Assembly: GCF_041734735.1 (NCBI RefSeq)
Contig: NC_134884.1
Location: 31,929,958 to 31,993,957, forward strand
From: Babylonia areolata
Taxonomy: Eukaryota > Mollusca > Gastropoda > Neogastropoda > Buccinidae
Direction of reading: 5' to 3'
Length of the DNA stretch: 64,000 bases
The notes beneath the pieces are model-generated. The model had not been told where the DNA came from. It saw nothing but the letters and a program-made list of their open reading frames with translations, and did no database searches. How positions within the stretch are numbered: position 1 is the first letter of the stretch; every line of letters starts with the position of its first letter. Of this stretch, positions 12,220 to 26,437 are shown piece after piece. The position numbers and the translations under genes were made by a program.

Positions 12220-12267
12220 ACCCGCTGATTGGGATCGCCAATGGTTGATTAAACAGAAGGAAGACGC

Positions 12268-12270
<3 letters not shown>

Positions 12271-12310
<40 letters not shown>
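12271..12310 (+). repeat. T40 homopolymer tract
   Basis: An uninterrupted run of about 40 T begins 51 bases after the ZFTRAF1 stop codon, so it would be a U tract at the start of the 3' UTR. Confidence 0.95.
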
Positions 12311-12313
<3 letters not shown>

Positions 12314-13419
12314 TCCTCCCTGCCCACCATCCCTCCCACCCCCCAACTTCCCCCCTGTCCCTTTACCCCTTACCTCTCCAGTGTCTAATTGCTCTCTAAA
12401 TTTTTCTTTTTTTCTTTTTCTGTAATTCCGTATGTGATGACTTACTCATTGACGAGGAAAGATTTTATGATTGTTTTTAGTAAACGGTGCATAGACTACT
12501 TCAGTTGCTTTGTTCCATACAGAAATGCCTTGTGTTTTTACATTGCTTTTTTAGAAGAAAAAGAACATAATAGGGAAAAAAAAAAAAAAAGATTCAGATC
12601 ATCAGACCATGCTAATTGACTTTTCTTACCTGCTTGTGAGTTCTAAACCTTTTAAGATTGTCCCATCCCTTTTCAAACTCCAAAATATTGATGAATTCCT
12701 AATGTGCAGAGCATGTGATTTGATGAAGTGTGGCTCATGCAATTAATCAAGCGTGACCCACTTACAAAAAAAAAGAAAATGTTTCGAGTCATTTCCTGAA
12801 CACCGAGTCATTTTTCCATCATCATTGTAAAAATCGTGTCATTGTAACTGTGTCTATTTTCCAGATTGTGACCAGACTGAAAGTGCGAAAGGATTTTAAA
12901 TTGTTTATGTAATCGCGTGCTGGAACACCTTTGATCATAATCTTTTTCAGACAGAAGTGTTTCAGAAGGTTTTTTAGTTTGATATTTTTCTAACATTGTT
13001 TTGTATTATAGGGGAAGATGTGGGATGTATCCACAGTTGTATACATTATCATATGTTTTAAAATTTATTTGAATCGGAACTTGTGAGATGAGGGGGGAAA
13101 GGAAAAACCACAGAGGGCAAATATCCTATTTAAAAGAGAAAAAGGCATTTGAAGATAATGCTGTTACTATGAAGGTGAGATGTATATACATTTTTTACTT
13201 TTTACTTGATTAAATACAAAATAGTCATTGATATATATACATATATATATATATATATGATTATGAAAGGGAAAAAATGTATTAGATAGTCATAATCTTT
13301 TTCTGTTCAAAATACTTTATGTAAGCCTTAGCAATAAGAGAAGACAGGGAAGATGATGTAGACCTTAATACATCATTTCTTCTACGTAATGTGTGTGTGT
13401 CTGCAGTGTACATATTGGA

Positions 13420-13425
13420 AATAAA
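13420..13425 (+). terminator. Candidate proximal poly(A) signal of ZFTRAF1
   Basis: AATAAA about 1.2 kb after the stop, followed within 30-40 bases by 'tgtgactgttc', a modest GT-rich element. A second AATAAA lies near 13554. Confidence 0.4.
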
Positions 13426-16400
13426 CAGAAGTGTCAAATTTGTGACTGTTCAATATTTTATTTTTAGCCCTTTTTTTAACTCCCTTTTTATGTTTTTCTT
13501 CAGACAAAAATTTATTTTTTAAACAGACGCATATGGATGTATCAGCATTGGGAAATAAAAAGTTGATATGAATATATTCTTTTTTTTTTTTTTAATCCAA
13601 AGTGTGGCAGAGTGCAACCAAGAAAATTGAAACAGTTATACCTGCCTGTACTGACTGAAATTATCTCTTGGCCCATTCCAACGCTTTGGTTTCCTTCAGT
13701 TGTATACAGGCGTTGGAGCCTAGTTTTGAGTGTGCGTAGTCTTAATAGATTCTACAAGGTGCCTCCTGGGTCTCTTCCTTCCTTCCTTTTAGCTACACTT
13801 GGAATCTGCAAAACTCTTGTCTGGTGTTGCTCCTCATGCTTTGCTGGTACCATGTACATAATGAAACGCTTTATTGAAACCTGGTTTGCATTGAAACAGA
13901 TGGTTCAGACTTGCGTTTTTGTGGTATGTCACAGGGGGGCATAACTCTTGTTTTTCAGTGTGTATGTGTTCAGATATATATTCCTTGTTTTCATGAATCT
14001 ATTCCATGTAACTGGTGACTTTTTTTCATTTCTTTTGTTTTTTCATTTTTCATGTTTGTTTGGGTTTTTTTGCAGATAATGAGAATTACTCATCTTGGTT
14101 TGGTCGCGAACAGTCTGCTCATTTATGTATATAGCTGCTATGTAATTGTAAAAAGGTGGAGCATTGTGTTTGCACATAGAAATACAATGACTTCACGTGG
14201 GTGCGCAGGAATGATCACATGAACACGATACATTAGTGTGCCCAAACGGCAAAGATTCACACTTGTCCATCCAATATTGATAATGTGAGAGAACTGAGAT
14301 GCATACATGAATTTGCTTGTATTCAAAAGCACACAGACACACATGCATACATTATACTGCATGTGTATGTGCATGAATTCACATGAAAATTTTGCAGACA
14401 TGCTGCTTGTTTGAAGGAATAAAATGAATTAAAGGCATCTACAAATGCATTTACAAACACACATATTGGACATTGTTTTTTTTACAGGAAATAACCACAG
14501 TTCACAAAATAATTATTATGCAAAAGTTGCTTAAGCTTGATGTAATTGGATCTATGTGTTTTCAATCAGTAATCACTAATTTTCAAAGTACAAACTCCTT
14601 GTAAATTCTGTTAAAAAAAATGTTTTAATCTTGGAGACTCTCACTACAGTTTTGGGCAATGGTCATAATGTCCAGATATTTTGTTCTGTCTACATGCTAA
14701 TTTTCCATTTCTATATCTACTGTGTTTGAATACCCCGAGATTTATTGCATATTCCCTTCTTCATTTTCAGCAGTAATTACAACACATACCAGATCCACTG
14801 TAACCATTTTCATTGTTATTTATGTTGCTTACAGTATGGATTTATGACTTTAGTCACACCATGGAGAGATGAACTAACGCAGTCCAGATGCCGCGTTATT
14901 TTATAGGAAGCCAAGTTTTAATTCAGAAGCCAGATTTTAATTTAATACATCTGGCATAGCTTTTATTCCAGCTGTTTGTGTATAATTTTTTTTTTTAAAC
15001 ATTTCAAAAGATGTGTACAAAATAGAAAAAAAAAAATCTGGATAAGGGACATGGAAATTAGTACACATGGGATGTTAGTGAGTTTGGAAATCATGACTGT
15101 AAAACATAGTTGGGGGAAAGAAAATGCTTGCATAACTCACTTGACCAGCTTGACATTTGAAGTCAGCACTGGTATGGTGATGTTTAAAATCCAGGTGAAA
15201 TAACTCGGAGAATCACTGGAATTCTTTCTGGACACATTGTTCAAGACTTTTAGTACGATGATTAATTGACTCCTTGTCCAGATTATTCAGAGTGATCCAT
15301 GGAAAAGCAACAAGAACAAGAACAACATTCATGAAAAAGACTATTTGAACACACTGAAAAGTAGATCTGAGAGATGAGGCTGCAGATGGCAATATATGTT
15401 TGTCAATTTTGGGTGCCCTCCTTTTTTTTTCTTTTTTTTTTTTTTTTGTCTGTGACAAACATGTTTACCGGTAAGCACACCTGTTGTCACAAATTCAGGT
15501 GATAAACACACCTGTTGACACATATTCACAATCATTCTCTGACACTTGTTGGAATCGGTGATGAGTCACCACTGACCATAGTCGATATGCTCTTCAGCCT
15601 TTTGTATACATATGTGTCCTCTTGACATCTTTTGTGCCTTTTCTTTATTCACATGTGTGTTCCCACGTCTTGTTTGTCTGTTTTTTTCTTTGTTGTATGT
15701 GTACTTCTTCCCTTTCTTTGTAATATGTTGTTTCATTGATATCTGTAACATGTTTTGTTCTTTCATCTTCAAGATTTGATGTTGTAAGTATCTATGATAA
15801 TCTTAATTGGAAATGTGTTCCTTACACCGTGGGATCTATAAAGCCTACTGAGAAAAAAGACAACAATCGAGGAGCTCAGTAATTATCTCTCTCCAAAGAG
15901 AGAGGCGGAGTCAGAGTACATTGCATGGATTTTTAATTGAGGGGAAGAAAATTCTTAAAAACAACAACAAGAGATATCAGCATTGAAGAAAGATAATGGG
16001 CTGAGAAGAAAATTTGGATATATGACTGCAAAAAAAAAAAAAAGGAAAAAAAAAGAAAAAAGAAACATGAGATCTTTCCACTTTCTTATGGTGACACAAC
16101 ATCAACTTGGCCCTGGGTCAAAACAAAGGGATTATTGCTATGTTCTGGAAAATACACACACACGAAAGGTTAACAAATAAAGCTTAGAACATAAAATCTA
16201 GTGATCTGGAAAAAAAAAAAAGATTCTCCACATGATGTGCAAAGAACAGATTCACAGGTGATGTCAGCTTTACATTTACAACAGGAAGTAGGCACAGAGA
16301 AAAGTTGCCTTTGTTCACAGATGATGGTTGTTGGCATGTGATGATGATGTGCTTGTGTTGAAACACGGCATAACACTTTGGTTGGTCTTTTCATATTTTC

Positions 16401-19400
16401 CACTTTTTTTTTTTCTTTTTTTTTTAATCGCCCTGTCATGCATATTAATTTAGATATATATTTTTTTAGGTGCTATTAATTAAGATTCAGCATCTTTCCC
16501 CATCATTTTATTACTTACTAATTGATGATACATCTTGCCTATCATGTTGGCAAAGTGAAATCTTGCCAGGAATAATTTTTCCGTTAAGTTCGAACCATGC
16601 GTAAAATGAGGAGGGGAGGGGGGAGCAAAGAAAAAGATCAGCAGTAGTACTCTGTCTCATGTTTTGCATATTGAGTTAAGCCATAAGCGTGTGTCATGTC
16701 TTGTACAGTTGTCGTCTTCCTTCTCCTCCTCCTCCTCCCTCCTCTGGCCATGATCCTGCTTATCCTTGCTGTAGGACCATGCATGATCTGGTTGTGTTTT
16801 ACGGGTTCTTTGCAACACAGTCCTGTCATTATTGTGTACAAAAAGAAAAAAAAGAAGAAGAAATAAATATAGCACTCGCCAACCAAAAAAAAAAGAAAAA
16901 AAAGTCATAGGCACTTAGTTGTATGTTTGAAGTTGTACAGTTTTGAGAGATGTAGTGTGGTGGTGGAGGCAGCTTATCTCTTAAAAAAAAAAAGTGCTTT
17001 CTGTATAATTATTATATAGCACAGTGTGTGAAACTGTCTTGACGTTAGTCATTGCTGTGTGTTTGCACCACCAATGCTTGCTCATGCCATGGTTTTGATT
17101 TAATCAGGTTTCATTGTCAGATACTTTTTGATGTGTTTCTGTACAGAAGTTACATTATTGTACTTTAGAATTTTTTATTTTTTTATTTTACTTGAATCTG
17201 TATTTTGTAACATTGCTTGAACTATACTCAGTACAAAAGAAAAATAAACAAAACTTTGCACTTATCAGTTTGGGAATGGTTTAAAAAAAAAAAAAAAGCA
17301 GCAACAATGAAGTACACTCACATACGCATACACACACACATACACGTACACACACACACACACACACACAAATTTAAGATTCCAGAATGTTCTTTCCACA
17401 GATAGTGAGTTATTTGATTGCAGATTCATTGAAACTGAACGCTCCCTAAACACATATATTTGTGATGATAAAGATCATATTACAGTGATATAAAAAAAAA
17501 AAACCCACATGACCAGAATAATTTTAAATGATTTCAGCAGTGTCTGTTGTCGTCCAGTGAGCGGCATAGCAGATCGTGGAGATATTCGACCGCATTTTGT
17601 TGCTTGACCTTTTTGTTTATTGCGGGCTTCTGAATTGATGTGCCATTTTGTTGTTTTTTGGGGTTTTTTGTTGTTTTGTTTTTGCATCATTTCACAGCAC
17701 TAAGTGGACATACTTGTACACATTGATAGAAGATGGTCTATGACTAGATATGCAAATGATGCGTAAAGTCGTAGATTATTTCATCAACAGAATTTCAAAC
17801 TAAAAAATCATTAAAGTGACATCTTAAAAATCGATCCAGAATGCTTGTTGGTGTCAGGAAAATCTTAACCATGATATTTATAAAAATGGTAACAAAAATG
17901 GTAACATGAAAAATACATCAATTTGGAATTAAAAAAAAAAAAAAATAATTTAAATAGAGAGAGAGAGAGAAAGGAAAATACTCAGAACAAATGTACTTTC
18001 TCCTGACTGTATTTGCAGCACGCCCCCTCCCACTGTTTTGTTTTTTTCTTCCAAGGAACCAACTGAACTGAGTTTTTAGTATGTATCTTTTATTGCACAT
18101 AAAACCCGAATCTACGTTGACTAGAAATTTGAGGCTGTGGTTTTTGAAAATAGATTGAAAATTTGCCTGTTCAGGTTGGTAGTTACCATTGATATCAGTG
18201 CCAAATTAAAAGAACAGCTGAAGTGGAAACATGTGCTCTCACACACAAGCATACAGATATCACACCTTTAAAAAAAAAATTTTTAATCTTTTGTTTCATT
18301 TCCATTGTTGAGAAAGGGAGATCAAAAACAATAATCAGTCTGTATATGGCAAATGGACTGTTGGTTTGGTGGTGGTCTTCTTTGACAGAAATGTAGTTTA
18401 ATGTGGTATAGAAGCCACCTTTCCGTGGTTTAGATTTGAAGGATTGATTAATCTTTTCTCTTTTTTTTTTAACTTTTTTTTTTAATCTCAGTTTTGTGTT
18501 CCTGTTTCTGCCCACAAACCAGTTTTACGTATGCCTTGGCTTAACTGTGGCCTGAGGAAGGTATAAGTGACTGTGAAAAGTTAGTGGCAGTATCGCAGCA
18601 CCCTGTACTTGTATATATGTATGTATACTTGTTGTCGTCCATCTGTGTAGATTTATTGTTTGTTATATATATCTGTTCGGTTGTGTTGGGTTTTTTTTTT
18701 CTTTTTCGTTTCAACATAAATCAATTCTGTTTACTGTACTGTCACAGTAATGCCACAGATCAATAACTGTTGCAACATTCAAGATGATTATATTTATTTG
18801 AAGCAAGTATCACACAAGCAAATCATTTGTCCCATCCATTCTTTCTTTGTTGACCTTTCCCCCAGTCTCCTCACACCCTGTTTGTTTTGTTTTGTTTTTC
18901 TTTTTTGCATGCTAATTATCCTTCGTTATGTACTTTGTGTATCTATGAACATATTTTTTCCTAGTCTCCTTTGGAATACACACTCATTTCTGGAGAGGCT
19001 CTTTCTCTTTTTTTTTTCTTCTTTTTTTTTTTAAGGACCTTGCGGTGCAAGACTGTCTTGGCATACATCTTCAATAAGAGAATCATGTAAAACAAGTAAA
19101 CCATAAATTTTATCTTGATTAAATGCATTTTAAAACTGATAACCTTGAAGATGCTATTGGGTTCCCACTTGTACTAGGGGAATGTCACTAATAATGTGTG
19201 TATCAAACTGTTTAGTTGTGCACGAATATCCATATGATCAGGTTGATAGTTGGAGATAATTAGACATGAATTATATATCTTGATTGTGTAGTCACATTTA
19301 TCCCGTAATAGATTGAAGTGTGACGAAACTGTTTGTGTGCTAACGGAATAGGTCATTGGATGTAGGAAAAATGCTTCTGTTCAGTTATATTTCCTTCCCT

Positions 19401-20668
19401 TTTTTTTCTGGTCATTGTTAGAGAAAGTTCACCAGCATGATAAAGTTAATCCTGATTTAACTGAACTCATTTAGTGAACATTCCCACAGAAACACATTTG
19501 TCTCTTTGTTATCTCTCTTTGGCATTCTTTGTTATCATTATTATTAGTTGTACTTCGTTATTTTATTTCTTTGTTATATATTAAACTTTTGTTGTTGTAA
19601 GGTAGTGTTACTGAAATCAGACGGATGTGTCACTGTTCATAGACGTGTATTTGCGTCTGTGGTAGGACATTCACAATGTGGCAGATAATCTTTAGCAGTT
19701 CTTGGAGATGGCCCTGTCTGGTATATCCCCAAAATGGTAAAGTGCCAAACAGCTCTAGCCACTGGCCAGATTGTCCACTACAGTGATTGGTCAGAGAGAA
19801 TTTGTCCTCATGGCATGAACTTTAGCAGGGGTGGACATGGTTGTTTTCAGGCTGACAGTGATCAACCTGAGAAGAGCGTATTTCTTCTTCCTCATCGTCT
19901 TATGCGTTTGTGAGCTGCAGTTTCCATGTTTACTCACGTACATGTACGTGTGGCTGCTTTTACGTGCATGCTCGTTTTTACCCCCTTGCTTTTTTTTAGG
20001 CAGCTGTGCTCCTATTTTCTGGGATCAAAGAGTGCTTGGAGAACTTACGGAGACGGCAAAGTGTTCATATAGCTTTATTTTTCTTTTCTGTTTTTCTTTA
20101 TTTTTATTTTTAATATTGATTTAAAAAGAAAAAAAAAGAAAATTTCTGATCTTCTCTTTCTTTTTTTTCTTTCATCTGACTGATTACTATTTATTGACTT
20201 GTAATTTTTTATTCATTTGTTTTGATTTGGTCATTATTTTTGGTTAGGGGTGGGGGTGGGGGGCAGATTGAGGAAGTGTAAGGGGTAGGGGAAGGGGATG
20301 GTAGAAAATTCATTTGAAAAGTTTTGAGAAAAGTACATCAGAAAAACAAGAAAACAGACCTTGAAAGGGTGTATTCAATGAAAAAAGAAAGCTCACATAA
20401 CAGATGGCATCTGGCACAAATAAAATTCTCTAAGAAGTTTAGATACATCTGGATTTCCTAGGTAGACATTTCTTTCCCTTCATGGGTAAAGAAAAGAAAA
20501 AAAAAAGAAAGAAAGAAGCAGCATCTGTTTGGCTTTTCAGTGTTTCTGTCCCAATTCTCCACCCAGCTTTCTCCTCGGTTTTCTTGTGCTTCTCAGTTCC
20601 ACCTCCTAAGCCTTCGGGATTAAAGGAAACCCAGACATCAGCTGTCAGCCACGCTTTCCTCAAGCCTG

Positions 20669-20795
20669 TTGGTCATTATTACTCCTGGTTCTACTTCATT
20701 GACAACTGGCCATTTTTACCTCTTAGTCCTACATCATTGGCAGCTGGCCATTACTGCCCCTCGTTCCACTTCATTCGCCATTACTACACACAATT
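20669..20795. repeat. Short degenerate minisatellite, about 38-bp unit
   Basis: Successive units start 'gtcatta', 'gccattttta', 'gccattactg' and 'gccattacta', each with 'cc..g/ttc.actTCATT', at spacings of about 38, 38 and 31 bases. Confidence 0.6.
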
Positions 20796-22463
20796 CTGCT
20801 CCCTTCATGGGCAAATCACTAGGAACATCAGATTTCTTTCTAATACGAATGTAACTTTCATTACTATGCACCCGCCCCGCCTTTCCTGTCCTGTTGGGTG
20901 GATACATGCAATAGTAATACTTTTTCTTTCCTTTTTTCCCCACATGCCTTGTTTTCCTTCTTCTGCAAATCAGCATAGTTATAGTTTCTGAAGAACGTTT
21001 CGTAGCGCTTACTTTTTGTATGGAAATCAGGACTGTGCATTCTTCATGCACCATATATCTACCTCAAGAAAAATGCGTACGATAGTGTGGTTTTTTTTGT
21101 TTGTTTTTTGTTGTTGCTTTTCTTGATTTGTAGTTAGCAACAATTACAGTTGCTTCAGCAGCATGGGAAAATGTTGTAAATAAGAGGTTTTTGCTATTAA
21201 TGTACATTGTCTTTAAGATGCCATGCAACTTCACACAGTCAACAACAACTTGTGGAATGTGTTGCTTCCTGAGCTCCGTCACAAAAGGAATCAAGAGAGT
21301 ACTGCACTCAAGCTTGATTCCAGTATTCCATCAAGTACCTGGTACATAGATACTATTTACTATGCAGTTTGTGTTTTTTGTCTTTCAAAACACATGACTG
21401 CTTTCTACTCTAGATGGATGAGACAATTTCCCATGTAAAGCGTGCATCTTGAGGTACAATTTAATGTGGATTGTGCATATTGAGCAGTAGAGAGACAAAA
21501 TGTGGGACATAACGTGCACCAAGATTTGAAAAATGGAACGAAGACTCTAGCCTGTCTGTCATGTTGCACAGATCAGCATAAACATTACATGGTTCTTTGG
21601 AGGTCACTAGCAAATATGGGTTCTGTGCATAGTTCAGCTAGTTTGCCAAGCCAGACTGAATGGGAGTGAAATCAAGTCAATTCAGTTTGCTGCACTTGTG
21701 TGGCACGCAAAACCAACATGAGCAAGACTGAAGAGAGACTCGTGCCCTTGAAATGCTGTGCAAAGATATGTCTGTGAGGAGTGGAGATCGTGGCATCCTT
21801 TGTTAAAACACAGAGCTGTTGGACTTACTTGCTGTCAGTCAGCCATGTTTGTTTCTGTTTGTTGTTTCTGTCAACTGGTCTTGTCTTTCAAAGGAAGGTT
21901 ATTAAAATGGCTAATGCTCGTGTGTAGTTCTTCAGAAGAGATTTGATTTGGAAGCGTGGTGGGCAGGGTTTTTGTTGTTTTTTGGGGGGGTTTTGGTGTT
22001 TTTTTTTTTACTTGTTTCAGTTTAGGTTGTTTGGATTCAGTTGTTGTTTTTTTAATTGTCATTGTTTGTGGTTGATTTTTTTTTGTTTTTTAAGCAGTCA
22101 TTGTTTGTTGAACTTTCTGATTTGCTGAAGGTTTGTCTTTTGTGCTTGTTTACATCTGTGCTCTTTTTGTCCTTCCTTTTTGTCATCTTTAGGGAAAAAA
22201 AGTTTTCAGTGGCTGTTTGTTTGTTTTTTGTTATTATGTTTATGTGTTTGTGTGTGTGTGTTATTTAATGTTTCTGTTATTTGAAATGTATGGTTTTTGT
22301 TGTCTGTGACTTGTTTAAATTTCAGTATATACTTTTAAAAAATTTATTCTTGATATATTTGTATTTTATTTTCATATATTTCTTCTTTGTTTTTGTTTTT
22401 TTTAACGCATATTATTCTGGGACTGTAAAATGTTGGTGATGAATGTGTGTATGTGTGCACATA

Positions 22464-22467
<4 letters not shown>

Positions 22468-22497
<30 letters not shown>
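22468..22497. repeat. A30 homopolymer tract
   Basis: An uninterrupted A run that stands out as an A tract inside a T-rich stretch. Confidence 0.95.
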
Positions 22498-22501
<4 letters not shown>

Positions 22502-25500
22502 GCAGTTTCAGTTCCTCTGCTTTCCTTGGGAACAGTGTTGGTGGGACACACTTTTTAGCCACTCCTACAGCATCGACTTGCCTTGCCTCCCACCCCCCCA
22601 GTCACACACACAAATGACAAAAGTATCAGAGGGAGGGGCTGGCGTCTTTGGTCTCTGTCGGCTGGAGTCTGAAGGGAGTCCACCTCGACAGGCCTGCTAG
22701 ATGTCTCCCCTCCTCCGTTTTGTCAAGTCTGTGGCATTGTATGGGGGGCATAAAGGGTGTGTGTGCCCCAAACAAAAAGAAAAGAAGAAAAGGCGATGCA
22801 TGAAAAAGGCAGTTAAAAAAGAAAAAGAAAGGGGGCGGGTGATTTGTCAGAGGTTGTGAACTGAAGGGATGAGTGGTTACAGCTATGAATGGAGAAGATG
22901 AACGCTGTTTTGTCACTTATGTGTGCTTGTTTCGGTGGGTTTTGTCATTGGTTCTTTTTGTTTTTAGTTTTGTTTTCTATGATTTGTTTTTGTAATTGCT
23001 GTTTATTTGTTATGTAATATGTATTGTTTTGCTTTGTTTTTCTTTACTCCCCCCCCCTGCCTGTTAACCTTTGTGTTTGATTATATTTTTGTTTATTGTT
23101 TTATTCACAGATTACAATTTTCATTTAACAGTTGATATTCTGTTTCTTGTTTTTTGATATGTGAGTTGTTGTTCGTCTGTCTGTTGCTGGTGTCTTCAGG
23201 TTCAGGAATAATTTTAAGATGTAGGTGTTACAATATTTGTCTTGGGAGTATTTGTTGTTATTATGTTTTACTGGAGTTGTTTTTTTTCTTTTTCTTTTTT
23301 TTTTAAGATAGGTTAGGGGACATCAGTATATTTACTTGTTTATTCCACAAGTAACATTTTGTAATTTAGGGGAATGAAAAAAGTCAGGTCTGTTAAAAAG
23401 AAGTTAAAAAAGCTGTCATGTTTATCTATTGCCTATTATGTTTCTGCTGTTGTTTGTTTTGATCATTTGCTGACTGACGGTAAGTTATTCAGACAGCTGA
23501 TTATCAGCTCTTTGAATTATAAAGAAATCCAAAAATTAAAAAGTTGATGAATGAGAAAATGGGGATACTCTGCTGAAGCTGCTGAAATATTTGAACAAAG
23601 CGTTCAAGTTTTAATTTTTTCTTTGATGTATCAGTGGATATGTGCTTTTTGTCTTGCTTACAGATTCTTCCTTTCTATGTTCTTTGTGATGGTACCCCAT
23701 CATCGTTTGTTGATTTTCACAACTGTGTTTTTAGGAGGTTGTAGAGTGGAGAGTTGTGGCTGGAGTTACTGTCCAATTTCAGGAAGGTTACAGTTCAAAT
23801 AAATAGATGTGATTTAGGATAAGTACCTGTTTTGGGATATCAGACTTTGGGTCTCTGTCAGTTATTTTGTGCCGCGTGTCATGATGTTTTGCGTCTCAGA
23901 GCTTTATTGCTTTAGACCTTGGTCTTTGTGGAGTTCCTCCGGTATGAGGATTTTGATGTTCTTCACCTGTTGTGTACCGATTGAATTTTAACCTATTAGC
24001 ACACCACACGCATTCCTGTGCTGTTTTCTCTGCATAACACTTATTTAGGCTTTGTCAGATTGCTCGCCATGAAAATTGGTCTGGTTAACATTGAATAAAT
24101 TTTCATGCTCCGTGCCCTCCTCATAGAAAACTGTCCCTTGCTCATATGCTGGACAGTTGATCAGAGTTGAGTCATTAGAGATCCTCTGTTCTCTTTCTAC
24201 AAGAGATCCGTGTCTCTTGCAGAACATCAAGTACCAGCAGTGCTACCAGTGGTACTTGCTGGAAATGTCAAACGAGGATGCGATATCCCTAAAAGAGAAA
24301 AATGCTCTGCATTCTCTCCACTTGGGCAAAGATGGATGCTGAAAAGATTTTGAACATAACTGTTTAGACATTTAAAAAAAAAACAAAAAAAAATCTGGAT
24401 TTGCATAGGTTATAGATGCAGCCTTACATCAACTTCAGGAGAGTTTGTCAGCAGCCTTGATTACACACATATATACACACACAAAGTCAGCTTCAAAAGT
24501 AATACCATTCAGTACTCTAGGCAGGTTACAAATTAAACAATATATATTCTTTTTTTCCTTAATGTGGTGAATATCAGAATGATAAAACTTAGGTCTCTCG
24601 CTCACAGAATAACAATTCATCATTCTGTTGGAAGTATGTTGAAATATGTTATCTGTGCAAACATTTTCAGTTCTGCCCTTTTTTTTTCTTCTTTTTTTTT
24701 TAGGTATCCCTCTCGCTTGAATTTGCTGTGTGTTCTTTTCCCCAGCATCTTGCAGTGAGAAACTCTTTTATCTTTAAAAAAAAAAAAATGTTGCTTTCAC
24801 TTCCTGTTCACAATTCTGCTTGCTCTTTTTTCCTCCCTTGCCCTAATTGCCACAATCACCAGTTTAACTTGATAGGGTTTTTTTTTGTTCAGCTTATTTT
24901 TTTCCTATTCTGTTGATAATTTATCCACTTCTTGAACCATGTTTCATTTGGAATGAAAGAGAGAAAGGTAGAGCTGAGGGGTTAACACATTTGAATATTT
25001 GATTATCCAGAGACACCTTCCTGTTGCTAGATTGCCATCTGCTGTGTGCAGCAAAACCAGTCTGTTTAAAAAAAAAAAAAATTAACTAATAGATTCCCCC
25101 CACCCCTCTAGATGTGACAGGGTTTTGTTGCTGGACAGTCTCGATAGGCTGTCAGTTGGACCACAACAGTATCAGTGTATACAACAATGTCAAATTTTAG
25201 TATTGTTTAAAAGAGCACTTGAACTTATAGGACATGTTATTAGAGATTTTGGCTGGATGATCTTCACAGTGAAACAGTTTAAGCAGGGAAACGTTTTCTG
25301 CGTGGGTAGGCCAAAGTTTGTTATTTTTCTTCTTTTATAAATAAAGGAAACCATTTGTTTAGTTGTGTGGTTTTTTGTTGTTGTTGTTTTTTTTTATCTT
25401 GTGCCCAACCTTCACCACATAACACATTTCCAATCTTTTTTCCTTTTCTTTTTTCTTACATGCTACTTTTCTTTCTTATTGATATTTAACAAATAAAAAT

Positions 25501-25993
25501 TTGATCACTGTTAGTGCTGGTAAATTTTCACTTATAATGATAGTACTTTTGACAATGATCCGAGGATGATGATTGTAGGCATGTACTTCTTCGTCCACAA
25601 ATTGAGAGGTTAGAGGGAAAAAAGGTGTAGGGGTTGGGGAGTGATGTGGGTTGGGGGGAAAGAGCGAAGGATTTGAATTTAGTGTGAATTATTCCAAAAA
25701 ATAACAATCCACCACTGTGAGGCCCAGTGGTTAGTTTCAACACTGCACTTTTTCCTTTAAAATTTGTTTTAAACAGTGACAGTATATGTTGTTGTTTTTT
25801 TTTCAATTGTAATTTTGTTCCATTTGGTTGGCATGTGTTTCTGTACTTGTAGTCTTATTGTGGATGTAATTAATATCCATTAAATTGTTTCTTTGCTAGT
25901 TCCATAGCAAAGACCGTGTACCAAGTACTGACATTACATTCAATTCTTTTGGCCATTGTATTGCTTTCTTGAGATTGTAGTGTCCCTTTCAAC

Positions 25994-25999
25994 AATAAA
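25994..25999 (+). terminator. Candidate distal poly(A) signal near the composition switch
   Basis: AATAAA followed by a GT-rich stretch ('tgctggcttctgttatg', then 'gtattgatgtctgtgtg'), the usual downstream-element pattern. It lies about 250 bases before the point where strand composition flips, so it is the best candidate for the end of a very long ZFTRAF1 3' UTR. Confidence 0.35.
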
Positions 26000-26242
26000 C
26001 GCTTACTCAGATTCAGTGCTGGCTTCTGTTATGATGCGATTGTGAATGTATTGATGTCTGTGTGAACCTGAATGTATGTTGTCAGTGTATCCACACAATA
26101 CATTTTGAGGGAGAGAGAGCGAGTGTGTGTGTGTGTGTGTGCGTGCATGAAAGAGAGGAGTTGAAATGGTAAATGTTGTTCAATTCTTCATTTGTCAAAA
26201 AGGAAGAAGAAAAATCTTTTGTCTTCCCTGTTTCGGCATGAT

Positions 26243-26437
26243 GTTGTGTCCTTGGGGAAAGGCATTTTACTCCGATTTTCCCCCCACTACACCCACTTGT
26301 GAACGGGCACCTAACTCCGGTCAGGAAAGATAAAAAAAGCAGCAGAAGGAGAGCTTTGGGCCCCACCTTCCTATGCCAAGCCCTCAACACAGTGATAATG
26401 AATTCACTGCCCCTATGGCCGAAAAAGGCCACGGTAC
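26243..26437 (+). mobile_element. Dispersed SINE-like repeat (family C), copy 1
   Basis: The order of conserved blocks is 'gtgtccttggggaaaggcatttta', 'ccgattttcc', 'aacgggcacct', 'tatgccaagccc', 'tgaattcactgcccctatggcc'. The same blocks appear in the same order on the opposite strand at 63205-63365, showing a dispersed family. A GT run at 26123-26141 precedes it. No tRNA-like head or target duplication was identified. Confidence 0.6.

Larger units (their letters stand above)
12220..26242 (+). other. 3' flank or long 3' UTR of ZFTRAF1, T/G-rich, no gene seen
   Basis: Nearly 14 kb without a recognisable coding exon, SINE or LINE. The plus strand is persistently T-rich, with many T(n) and 'gtttgtttttg' runs, notably at 21960-22120, 22930-23190 and 25370-25400. 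AATAAA signals on the plus strand include 13420-13425 and 25994-25999. Small features: T40 tract at 12271, (AT) run at 13229-13259, CA run at 17330-17368, three or more copies of a roughly 38-bp unit at 20669-20795, and A30 at 22468-22497. Whether the whole stretch is UTR cannot be decided from DNA alone. Confidence 0.55.

Noticed and set aside
11907-12248. Alternative frame over ZFTRAF1 exon 4
   Set aside because: Overlaps the conserved coding frame. Its length reflects GC-rich codons.
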